Source: Gammaproteobacteria bacterium UBA4475 (lineage in GTDB: Bacteria; Pseudomonadota; Gammaproteobacteria; Pseudomonadales; Azotimanducaceae). Taken from it: a DNA stretch of 12,881 bases. The notes under the pieces are model-generated. The model was not told where the DNA came from and made no database searches. It saw only the letters and a list, made by a program, of their open reading frames with translations. The translations under genes and the position numbers were made by a program. Numbering within the stretch: position 1 is the first letter of the stretch; every line of letters begins with the position of its first letter. Where the stretch lies: contig DGOD01000152.1 of assembly GCA_002389265.1 (NCBI GenBank), forward strand, positions 8,567 through 21,447, given 5' to 3'. This document shows, in pieces, positions 6,917-12,881 of the stretch.

Positions 6917-6957
6917 ATTATCAAGCTTATGAGTCTCACGCCCCTGATTCAGATCAA
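6917..6957 (-). promoter_or_regulatory. FNR/Anr-like class II promoter of the small heat-shock gene
   Basis: Read on the minus strand, TTGATCTGAATCAG (6957-6944) matches the FNR/Anr consensus TTGAT-N4-ATCAA at nine of ten fixed positions. Twenty-one bases later is GATAAT (6922-6917), one mismatch from the -10 consensus. A start near 6910 would place the box centre (6950.5) about 40.5 bases upstream, close to the -41.5 position where FNR-family activators contact polymerase. The first two T's of the box are the last bases of the upstream terminator's T-tract, so the promoter begins where the previous unit ends. The activator itself is not in the window. Confidence 0.5.
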
Positions 6958-6982
6958 AAAAAAACCCCGCTGAAGCGGGGTT
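6956..6982 (-). terminator. Intrinsic terminator of the DUF4136 lipoprotein gene
   Basis: On the minus strand AACCCCGC, loop TTCA, GCGGGGTT forms an 8-bp stem (6963-6982). It is followed by a run of T's that starts within the stem and continues to 6956, nine in all. It lies about 20 bases beyond the TAA at 7002-7004, so it ends the lipoprotein transcript and insulates the heat-shock promoter directly downstream. Confidence 0.92.
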
Positions 6983-7001
6983 CGAAAAAGTCAGAATCAA
7001 C

Positions 7002-7589
7002 TTATTGCGGCGGGAAACCGACAATGATTTTATCTACCATACGGATGACATTTTCCTCTGAAAAATTCTTCTGGGTCAGGGCCACCGAACGCCAACCACG
7101 CCATATCAATCGATCCTGAGTTCTGTCGACAAGATCAATGATCAGCACGGCTTCCTCATAGGTTTCCACATCGGGCGTCGCGAATTGGATCGAGCGACGC
7201 CAGTATGAATCATAATTGCGATAGCCGAGACCGATCCCATAACCTATTGCACGAATTCTATCCTTGCTGGTGGTGTGATAGGTCACCAACATATCCGGAT
7301 TATCGTTATCCTCGACGTAGCCGCGACCCACCAATGCGCTGAGTACCGCTGCCTTAACACGCTCGTCCATAATGGCGCTATCGAGTATGGGGTCCTCAAC
7401 CTCTTGCACCTCTTTCGGAGCCCAGGCGAAGGATTGGTATTGCGAAAAATCAACATCTTTCGCCGATTCACTCCGAGGCGATATTGCGCAGGCATTCAGC
7501 ATCAGCAAGCCCACTAACAGGCAGACGCGCTGCAGCGCTGTTGTGCCGGTCATAGGGGTTTTAAAGAACACCAGATTAATGTGCGACAT
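7002..7589 (-). CDS. DUF4136-type lipoprotein
   Basis: A 195-residue predicted lipoprotein. The N-terminus has a hydrophobic stretch, VCLLVGLLML (22-31), and a lipobox LNAC with the modified cysteine at residue 34, so the mature protein should be membrane-anchored in the periplasm. The mature region matches the DUF4136 pattern: DFSQYQSFAWAPK (47-59), a DERVKAAVLSALVGRGYVE helix, NPDMLVTYH (96-104), EEAVLIIDLVDRTQDRLIWRG (144-164), then a C-terminal VDKIIVGFPP. The molecular role of the domain is unknown. ATG 7587-7589 has AGAGGAT (7596-7602) as ribosome site. The later Met13 would give a tidier signal peptide but has no such site. A strong terminator follows and an FNR/Anr-like palindrome lies about 75 bases upstream. 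Confidence 0.82.
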   Translation of the reverse strand: MSHINLVFFKTPMTGTTALQRVCLLVGLLMLNACAISPRSESAKDVDFSQYQSFAWAPKEVQEVEDPILDSAIMDERVKAAVLSALVGRGYVEDNDNPDMLVTYHTTSKDRIRAIGYGIGLGYRNYDSYWRRSIQFATPDVETYEEAVLIIDLVDRTQDRLIWRGWRSVALTQKNFSEENVIRMVDKIIVGFPPQ

Positions 7590-7661
7590 TGAGTTAATCC
7601 TCTTATCCTGTATTTGACTTGATACGAATTGGTAGCATCACGGGCTGTCGTACTTCGCATC

Positions 7662-7675
7662 TTGACCTGAGTCAA
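7662..7675 (-). promoter_or_regulatory. FNR/FixK-like palindrome upstream of the lipoprotein gene
   Basis: TTGAC-CTGA-GTCAA is a perfect 5+4+5 inverted repeat of the FNR/FixK/Anr type. On the minus strand, 22 bases later, GATGCT (7639-7634) is a weak -10 candidate at the position a class II promoter would need. That would place the start near 7627 and give a leader of about 38 bases. The -10 is poor, so the site is better supported than the promoter. Confidence 0.42.
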
Positions 7676-8056
7676 CTCGAAGTTTTATTCTGATTTTCAG
7701 CGGAAACTATCGACCAACTTAGCAAAATGTTCTGTCGATCATTCATCAGCCTCCGCAGGGACTCATGACGTTATGCGCTACCATCGCGGCTGGAATTGGC
7801 AAAACCGTTACGCTCATTGCAAGCCAGTAGACTACAATCTCTGAGCCCCATTTGACGACTTACCTGCATGGTAAATCAGCACTGGGTGGTTAGCAAGGAC
7901 TGCACCTCTGTCGAACGACTCTCTGGTGTTGATGCCTAGGTTGTTATTGCTGACCGACGACGCTCAGCCCATCGGGGCTGGCGTCCCCAATGCAATTCGG
8001 CGGATGTTTCGACTGACTCACTGTCGTGACTCACCCGACCCAAAAGAACCGTAACC
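7676..8056. other. Intergenic stretch without a convincing gene
   Basis: About 380 bases between the FNR-like box and the TPR gene. Short open frames here show no family features or ribosome sites. The one structure seen is a 6-bp hairpin, CAGCCC-ATCG-GGGCTG (7965-7980), with no U-tract. A TACAAT (7833-7838) looks like a -10 but has no -35 partner. Nothing firm can be assigned. Confidence 0.5.
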
Positions 8057-8069
8057 TTGGAGCAACAGC

Positions 8070-8396
8070 ATGGCGATGACGGACAATCTCGAAAAGTTAT
8101 TGAAGGACGGCGCCGACAGCGCAAGACTGCGTTTTGGCCTTGGCAGCGCTTACTTCAACCAGCGCCAATTTATTGAAGCGATTCCCCACTTACAAGCTTG
8201 CATTGATATGGACCCGAACTACACCGCTGCCTATAAGCTGCTGGGCAAAGCTTTGATAAAAACCGATGATAGAGCGGCGGCAAGGGTCATATTTGAACTC
8301 GGATTACCCATCGCTATCGCGAGCGGCGACAAGCAGACCGAGCGAGAGATCAGCGCTTTTAGCCTGAAACTGTCTCAAGACGGGACCCAACCCTGA
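8070..8396 (+). CDS. Small TPR-repeat protein
   Basis: A 108-residue protein made almost entirely of two tetratricopeptide repeats. The first spans about residues 17-50 (RFGLGSAYFNQRQFIEAIPH followed by LQACIDMDPN), the second about 51-84 (YKLLGKALIKTDDRAAARVI). TPR units are protein-protein docking helices, so it is probably a small adaptor or assembly factor. The partner is unknown. There is no signal peptide or membrane segment, so it should be cytosolic. ATG 8070 has GGAG (8059-8062) seven bases upstream. It stands alone: the next gene on the same strand begins about 200 bases later behind its own candidate promoter. Some small TPR proteins are annotated as type III chaperone- or Pil/Tad-like, but no such genes are near. 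Confidence 0.8.
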   Translation: MAMTDNLEKLLKDGADSARLRFGLGSAYFNQRQFIEAIPHLQACIDMDPNYTAAYKLLGKALIKTDDRAAARVIFELGLPIAIASGDKQTEREISAFSLKLSQDGTQP

Positions 8397-8512
8397 CACC
8401 ACCAACATCACCGGCCCACACCCGCCCATGCTCAGCCAGATCAGTACTGGCAATAACCTAGGGTTTAGGGGCATCGCATTGCTGTGGTACCACCGGCCGC
8501 ATCAATATTAGC

Positions 8513-8552
8513 TTGACGCACCCGAACGTCAGTTTTAACTTCAGTTTTCGGG
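8513..8552 (+). promoter_or_regulatory. Candidate promoter with repeated operator-like motif, upstream of the second SDR
   Basis: TTGACG (8513-8518), a 17-base spacer and TAACTT (8536-8541) form a weak sigma70-like promoter. Over the -10 lie two identical TCAGTTTT boxes (8529-8536 and 8541-8548), spaced 12 bases start to start, flanked by inverse arms CCCGAA (8521-8526) and TTCGGG (8547-8552). The arrangement could be a regulator site controlling the SDR gene that starts 44 bases later. This is inference from pattern only. Confidence 0.3.
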
Positions 8553-8595
8553 CTTTCGACAATGAGTCAGGCCAGTCAATAACAGGATTTAAAAT

Positions 8596-9378
8596 ATGAC
8601 GCAGCAACTATTTAACCTGGCAGGTAAAGTCGCACTGATTACCGGCGGCAATGGCGGCATTGGTCTCGGCATGGCTGAAGGTCTTGCCGCGGCTGGTTGT
8701 GACGTTTGTATCTGGGGCACTAATGCCACCAAGAATGCCAGCGCACTCGATCGCTTGAAGTCTTTTGGCACTCAGGTTTCTGCGCTTCAATGTGACGTGG
8801 CTGATGCAGCCGCGGTGGAAGCCAGTTTCGCGCAGACCATTGCAACCCACGGGCGCGTCGATGGTTGTTTTGCTAATGCAGGCATCGGCGGCCGGGGCAC
8901 CGCTTTCGAAGACATGACGGATGCAGAGTGGCACCGAATTATCGACGTCAACCTGCATGGCGTCTTCCACACGTTTAGGGCAGCCGCTCGCCACATGCGA
9001 GAACGCGCAGAACAGGGTGATGCATTTGGACGCCTGATCGGTACCGCAAGCCTGGCCGCAATTTCAGGCCAGGCCAGGGGCGAGCATTACGCGGCAACCA
9101 AAGGTGGCCTGGTCTCGATGATGAAAGCTTTGGCCGTGGAATACGCCCGCTACGGGGTGACGGCCAACTCAATTCTACCCGGCTGGATTGAAACAGACAT
9201 GACCCAAGGTGCCATGAGCAATCCAAAATTTGTCAGCAATGTGATGCAACGCATACCGACCAGACGATGGGGCAAAGCCGAAGATTTTGCCGGCATCGCC
9301 GTTTATATTATGAGCCATGCCAGCAGCTATCACTCAGCGGACACCTTTCTGATCGATGGCGGCTACGCCGTTTTTTAA
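8596..9378 (+). CDS. Short-chain dehydrogenase/reductase
   Basis: A 260-residue classical SDR, an NAD(P)-dependent oxidoreductase. TGGNGGIG (16-23) binds the cofactor. The usual NNAG is ANAG here (93-96). The catalytic set is Ser152, Tyr165 and Lys169 (YAATK), and the C-terminus ends in LIDGGYAVF, as in many FabG/gluconate-dehydrogenase-like SDRs. PGWIETDM (195-202) is the standard loop after the active site. The substrate cannot be assigned; a hydroxyl or keto group on a fatty, steroid-like or sugar-acid substrate is the usual range. ATG 8596 has AGG at 8584-8586. It is not closely related to the RhlG-like SDR at 4716 (different loops), so it is not a recent duplicate. It converges on the DUF169 gene with only 21 bases between the stops. 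Confidence 0.9.
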   Translation: MTQQLFNLAGKVALITGGNGGIGLGMAEGLAAAGCDVCIWGTNATKNASALDRLKSFGTQVSALQCDVADAAAVEASFAQTIATHGRVDGCFANAGIGGRGTAFEDMTDAEWHRIIDVNLHGVFHTFRAAARHMRERAEQGDAFGRLIGTASLAAISGQARGEHYAATKGGLVSMMKALAVEYARYGVTANSILPGWIETDMTQGAMSNPKFVSNVMQRIPTRRWGKAEDFAGIAVYIMSHASSYHSADTFLIDGGYAVF

Positions 9379-9399
9379 ACCCGGCGGCAAACCCCATGC

Positions 9400-10185
9400 T
9401 CAGTAACTGGCGCCCATGCCCGCACGCACGTCGTTGTTGACCCCATACTGAGGTATGGGATAGCGCAGACCATTTTTAGACAACGCCTCCAAACCGGCAA
9501 TTACCTTCGGCAAGTAAGATGGCGGGATTGCCATGAGCAATTCATCTTCCATGACGCCGCCATACCGGCGTTCCGCAAAACAGGGAATTGACAGGCTTGG
9601 CTCACCGGTCTTCAACGCTCGCCCCCATGAATCGGCACATGACGACTCACCCACACAGCCCCAATCGAGCTTCTTATAACCGGTCCACTGCAAGCCATTG
9701 ATAAACAGAATCATCTGCGCCGGTGTTGCGTAAATCAAACAAATATCCGGTGGGTTGAGTCGGCCAGCGGCTAGCGGGCTGACCGCCATAGCCTCATATT
9801 GGCCGTATGTCAGGACGCTCATCTCAGCCTGATGCGCCGCCGCATCTTCAGCCGTGGCATACCAGACGCCCTGCATACGATCACCCGACAGCCATTGCTC
9901 ATCTCGCGGATGCAAACCGATGACGGTACCGCACTGAGCACCCACCAGGTCGTCCATGGTAATCCCTACCGTCCAACCATTACGACTCGCCTGACCGACT
10001 ATCTGGTCCGTTGTATGGATATCCTTCGGCCGTCTAATCCGTGGCACAGCTTCCATCTCAGCCCGCGTTTTGAACATCTTCATGCCAATGGGTGTCGTCC
10101 GCAGCCTCAGCAGTCGGTTTAAGTCATTCACCAACATGGGCAGGTCCAGCACTGATTGATCTGTCGCGATCATCGTCTCGGTCAT
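9400..10185 (-). CDS. DUF169 family protein
   Basis: A 261-residue soluble protein of the DUF169 (COG2043) family, whose biochemical role is not established. Recognisable blocks are TTPIGMKMF (30-38), a middle GWTVGITMDDLVGAQC (70-85), DWGCVGESSCADSWGRALKTGEPS (174-197), and IPCFAERRYGGVMEDELLMAIP (200-221). Five cysteines (85, 149, 177, 183, 202) are present. At least three lie in conserved blocks, which suggests metal or cofactor binding, but I cannot show that. The start at 10183-10185 has an excellent ribosome site, AAGGAG (10193-10198), about seven bases away. It follows the GPH symporter gene by 23 bases on the same strand, so the two are probably one operon and it may act on what the symporter imports. 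Confidence 0.85.
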   Translation of the reverse strand: MTETMIATDQSVLDLPMLVNDLNRLLRLRTTPIGMKMFKTRAEMEAVPRIRRPKDIHTTDQIVGQASRNGWTVGITMDDLVGAQCGTVIGLHPRDEQWLSGDRMQGVWYATAEDAAAHQAEMSVLTYGQYEAMAVSPLAAGRLNPPDICLIYATPAQMILFINGLQWTGYKKLDWGCVGESSCADSWGRALKTGEPSLSIPCFAERRYGGVMEDELLMAIPPSYLPKVIAGLEALSKNGLRYPIPQYGVNNDVRAGMGASY

Positions 10186-10208
10186 CAGTTTCTCCTTTTT
10201 AACGGCTA

Positions 10209-11597
10209 CTAAATATTTTTGGCACTGGTCTTATCTGCCAGTCGCGCCTGCTTGCGGTGCACCAACTTCTCGACTCGCGAATGCATCTTCGCATTCAAAG
10301 GCCAGGTCACGCTCAAATACAGCGCAACGATAAAGAGTACGGTCGGCACGATGGCATACAGTATGCCGAGCCACATCAGTTCGCTCGGGCCATTATCCAC
10401 CCGCGCCACTGCAGAGTATCCCACCAGTCCCAGAATCGGCAAAGATAAGCCTCCCACAGAGGCTGCACATTTGGTCATAAATCCGAGTATGGCAAAATAG
10501 CTTGCCGGGCGTGAGCTGCCCGACCTGATAGTATCAAGATCAACCACATCGGCGAGCATAGCCCGCGGAATATAGGCGAAGGCACCGAAACAAAAACCCT
10601 TGGCAGCAAACAACACATAAAAGAAGGTGATATCGCCATAGTCGAGCATAAAGCACGCGATGGATATCAGACTCACCAACACCATCGCCCCCGCCAGCGC
10701 CTGATGCTTACCCATACGGGTCGCGATACGATCCCATATGGGAATCGCGGCAAGGCCAACCCCAAAATAGATGACATACAGACGTCCCACACTCGCGGCA
10801 CCGATATAGTCTTGAATAAAGAACAGGGACAGCGTGTTGCGAAAATTTTCGCCGCTGGCAATCAGCAATTCAATGACCAGCAAGCGGAAAAATAGCTTGT
10901 TCTTGTACATATTCTTCAATGAATTCACCAAAGAAACCTTTGGCGCATTGAAGTCCTGCACTTCTGGCACACGCCAGATGACCAGCATTGCGGTTACCGG
11001 TAATAATGTGACAATCACCCATGAAAAGTTACTGAGAACAAAACTCGCGCTGTTATCGTGCCACAGCTCTTCCGATAGCAAGACGATGCCGGAGGCCATC
11101 ATCAGCCCGATCATTACATACTTTTCTCGCGCCGACTGGATCATGGTGCGTGTATGGTAATCCGCCGACAGTTCCATCCCCCACGCAGCATAAGGCAGGC
11201 CGAAGATCGTGGTGGACGCCCTCAACAGCAGGTAATAGAACCCCAGGTAATACACAGTCGCCCCAGGAGAGGGATTTAGCAGCATCCAGACCGCAACGGC
11301 ATAGATGGGCACCCCTACTAACAACCATGGTCGACGGCGACCCCAGCGGGTCTGGAAACGATCACTTAGAAAACCCATCAATGGATCAGTGACGGCATCA
11401 AAAATCGCAGCAGAAAAAATAACCAAGCCAATCAAGCTCAGCGACAAGCCAACCTCGGTAGAATACAGGCGTGGAATCCAGACGCTTAGGGGATAACCTA
11501 TGATAGCGAGGGGCAGACTGACGGAGCCGTAGATCCAGGCGGTGGATCGGCTTAACTTCGGTTTATTGGTCGTCTTATCGGCAACGGCTTCAGACAC
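10209..11597 (-). CDS. GPH-type MFS symporter (glycoside-pentoside-hexuronide:cation family)
   Basis: A 462-residue inner-membrane secondary transporter with about twelve membrane spans. The GPH signature is clear in the second-third helix region: FDAVTDPLMGFLSDR (66-80) followed by TRWGRRRPWLL (83-93). A second family block, AMLADVVDLDTIRSG, lies in the C-terminal half. Relatives couple sugar or glycoside uptake to Na+ or H+. Many environmental GPH proteins are uncharacterised, so the substrate is open. The start is GTG 11595-11597, the only in-frame start before helix 1, with AGGGG (11608-11612) about ten bases upstream. TATAGT (minus strand, 11632-11627) is a possible -10 without a clear -35. 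It is the first gene of a probable two-gene unit with the DUF169 gene. Confidence 0.9.
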   Translation of the reverse strand: MSEAVADKTTNKPKLSRSTAWIYGSVSLPLAIIGYPLSVWIPRLYSTEVGLSLSLIGLVIFSAAIFDAVTDPLMGFLSDRFQTRWGRRRPWLLVGVPIYAVAVWMLLNPSPGATVYYLGFYYLLLRASTTIFGLPYAAWGMELSADYHTRTMIQSAREKYVMIGLMMASGIVLLSEELWHDNSASFVLSNFSWVIVTLLPVTAMLVIWRVPEVQDFNAPKVSLVNSLKNMYKNKLFFRLLVIELLIASGENFRNTLSLFFIQDYIGAASVGRLYVIYFGVGLAAIPIWDRIATRMGKHQALAGAMVLVSLISIACFMLDYGDITFFYVLFAAKGFCFGAFAYIPRAMLADVVDLDTIRSGSSRPASYFAILGFMTKCAASVGGLSLPILGLVGYSAVARVDNGPSELMWLGILYAIVPTVLFIVALYLSVTWPLNAKMHSRVEKLVHRKQARLADKTSAKNI

Positions 11598-11877
11598 GGG
11601 TGATCGCCCCTAACTCTTGATTGGTGACTATAGCCCAACGCTAAGACCCAACCCTTAAGGCTTGCTCGTCGACGCAGGTACCAGAACGGACAATATCAAA
11701 AATCCGAACACGCAAATCAAGTATTAGTTTGACTGATAGGACAATAGCGCAGAAATAGGCTGCAGCAATTCAGGGATTTAGGCCTTAGATTTTGATAGGC
11801 GGTTTAAAACGCCCGTCTAGCATTGAACTTTGCGGAACAGCCTCGGTAACACTCGATAGCACCCGCTAACGCCCAGT
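11598..11877. other. Intergenic region between rpoH and the symporter gene
   Basis: This stretch should contain the promoter of the minus-strand symporter gene, but only an isolated -10-like TATAGT (11632-11627) is visible. GGCG (11798-11801) and CGCC (11810-11813) could form a weak hairpin. No open frame here has protein-like features. The rpoH terminator follows at 11878. Confidence 0.45.
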
Positions 11878-11908
11878 AACAAAAAAGGCAGCCCTTAGAG
11901 CTGCCTTT
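11878..11908 (-). terminator. Intrinsic terminator of rpoH
   Basis: On the minus strand AAAGGCAGC (11908-11900), loop TCTAAGG, GCTGCCTTT (11892-11884) makes a 9-bp stem. It is followed by further T's to 11881 and then GTT. It begins 54 bases beyond the rpoH stop codon. Confidence 0.9.
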
Positions 11909-11961
11909 ATGTTCGATCAAAACATCTCGGCGGTCAATAACGCCAGGTCATGCAGCCCGAA

Positions 11962-12822
11962 TCAGGTAGCGATCAGATGCGTTTGCATCTTCTCGAAAGC
12001 ACGCACTTCAATCTGTCGAATTCGTTCCATTGAAACACCGTATTTTTCTGCCAGCTCTTTCAGGCCGGCCTTATTATCAGCCAACCAGCGACTTTCCACG
12101 ATATCTCTCGAGCGCTCATCCAACGCGTGCAGCGCATGGGTTAGCCCTGCTGTATTGAGGCTTTTTAGCTCATCATCCTCAGCCACCCAGGCGGGATCCA
12201 TACTTTCGCCATGACTGAGGTAGGTGACCGGCCCCGCGGGCATGTCATCATCGCCGCTGACTGACATCTCAAAGCTCTCATCGAAACTGCCGAGACGATT
12301 CTCCATCTCCAGCACTTCCTCGGGTTTCACGCCAAGATCTGCTGCAACCTGTTGTACTTCGGCAGGGTTGAACCAACCCAGACGATTTTTCGCTTTGCGA
12401 AGGTTAAAGAACAACTTGCGCTGGGCCTTGGTGGTTGCCACCTTGACAATTTTCCAGTTCTTCAGGATATATTCATGAATCTCAGCCTTGATCCAATGAA
12501 CCGCGAATGACACCAGACGTACGTCGTGATCGAGACTGAATTTCTTCACCGATTTCATCAAACCCACATTACCTTGCTGAATCAGGTCTTCCAGGGGCAG
12601 GCCGTAACCCGTATACGAACGCGCAATGTAAGCCACGTAGCGCAGATGCGAGAGCACCAAGGTGCGAGCAGCCTGGAGGTCATCATTTTGCTGGAAATCG
12701 GCGAACAGCGACCGCTCTTCTTCCTTGCTCAGGACAGGAATACGCTGAACTGAATCCAAATAGCCTTGCAAACTACCAGAACTCAGTGTCGGCAGCTGTT
12801 GTTCGTAACTCATTATACTCAT
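11962..12822 (-). CDS. rpoH: RNA polymerase sigma-32 factor RpoH
   Basis: A 286-residue heat-shock sigma factor, near the 284 residues of the Escherichia coli protein. It directs RNA polymerase to promoters for chaperones and proteases. Region 2 is almost unchanged from the family (GYGLPLEDLIQQGNVGLMK 72-90, VRLVSFAVHWIKAEIHEYIL 101-120). The RpoH box QRKLFFNLR (134-142), which separates RpoH from other sigmas, is exact. Region 4.2 with its helix-turn-helix is at 254-276 (LKELAEKYGVSMERIRQIE). ATG 12820-12822 is preferred over Met4 because AGGAGG (12828-12833) lies five bases upstream. In many gammaproteobacteria rpoH follows ftsEX; the window ends before that could be seen. Its own terminator follows. 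No clear promoter is visible in the 48 bases upstream, so transcription may enter from outside the window. Confidence 0.98.
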   Translation of the reverse strand: MSIMSYEQQLPTLSSGSLQGYLDSVQRIPVLSKEEERSLFADFQQNDDLQAARTLVLSHLRYVAYIARSYTGYGLPLEDLIQQGNVGLMKSVKKFSLDHDVRLVSFAVHWIKAEIHEYILKNWKIVKVATTKAQRKLFFNLRKAKNRLGWFNPAEVQQVAADLGVKPEEVLEMENRLGSFDESFEMSVSGDDDMPAGPVTYLSHGESMDPAWVAEDDELKSLNTAGLTHALHALDERSRDIVESRWLADNKAGLKELAEKYGVSMERIRQIEVRAFEKMQTHLIAT

Positions 12823-12881
12823 CTAGGCCTCCTGGACGATTCTATAAGATGCGATTGAAGTGGTAGATCCCTTACCCCTGT

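Noticed and set aside
6890..6935. Possible sigma32 promoter for the small heat-shock gene: CTTGATA and a later GCGCATA on the minus strand
   Set aside because: The spacing is about 17 bases, too long for the usual sigma32 arrangement, and both elements match poorly. The GATAAT plus FNR-like box fits better.
7965..7980. CAGCCC-ATCG-GGGCTG hairpin as a terminator
   Set aside because: There is no U-tract on either strand and no gene ends close by.
12828..12867. TAGAAT with TCTACC as a promoter for rpoH
   Set aside because: The start would fall inside the ribosome site, leaving no usable leader, and the -35 matches only three of six bases.
1..12881. Mobile elements, CRISPR arrays, tRNA or rRNA genes
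   Set aside because: No transposase or integrase motifs, spaced repeats, tRNA-like cloverleaf or rRNA sequence was seen on reading both strands.

Overview
The window reads as chromosomal DNA of a free-living gammaproteobacterium, probably aquatic or marine. The evidence is a close match to gammaproteobacterial RpoH, a TonB-dependent receptor, a GPH-type sugar symporter and two FNR/Anr-type palindromes. Genes are densely packed with moderate G+C. I see no transposase, integrase, CRISPR array, rRNA or tRNA.

Layout. (1) 2-1255, +: the 3' part of an amidase-signature hydrolase cut by the window edge. (2) 1420-4612, +: a thiamine-scavenging operon. A sigma70-like promoter leads straight into a TPP riboswitch (1454-1542). 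A hairpin that hides the start region follows, then a TonB-dependent outer-membrane receptor, a 92-residue YkoF-like thiamine/HMP-binding protein and a PnuC/PnuT-type inner-membrane transporter. The three genes overlap or abut. (3) 4716-5510, +: an RhlG-like short-chain dehydrogenase, convergent with a carboxymuconolactone-decarboxylase-family protein (5607-6176, -). (4) 6381-7589, -: a small heat-shock protein and, upstream of it, a DUF4136 lipoprotein, separated by a strong intrinsic terminator. Each has an FNR/Anr-like box upstream. (5) 8070-9378, +: a small TPR protein and a second SDR. (6) 9400-11597, -: an apparent two-gene operon of a GPH/MFS symporter followed by a DUF169 protein. (7) 11962-12822, -: rpoH (sigma32) with its own terminator.

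How the parts work together. The clearest system is region 2. Receptor, small ligand binder and permease sit under one TPP-sensing RNA, so the likely job is import of thiamine or a precursor across both membranes when cellular TPP is low. The leader also holds a plausible switching mechanism: the 3' strand of aptamer helix P5 is copied 50 nt downstream as a 7-nt repeat that overlaps the start-hiding hairpin. The second notable point is that the small heat-shock gene has a well-spaced FNR class II promoter architecture and no good sigma32 promoter, which suggests oxygen-linked control of a chaperone. The remaining genes (two SDRs, CMD-like protein, DUF169, GPH symporter, amidase) look like accessory metabolism, and their substrates cannot be read from sequence.
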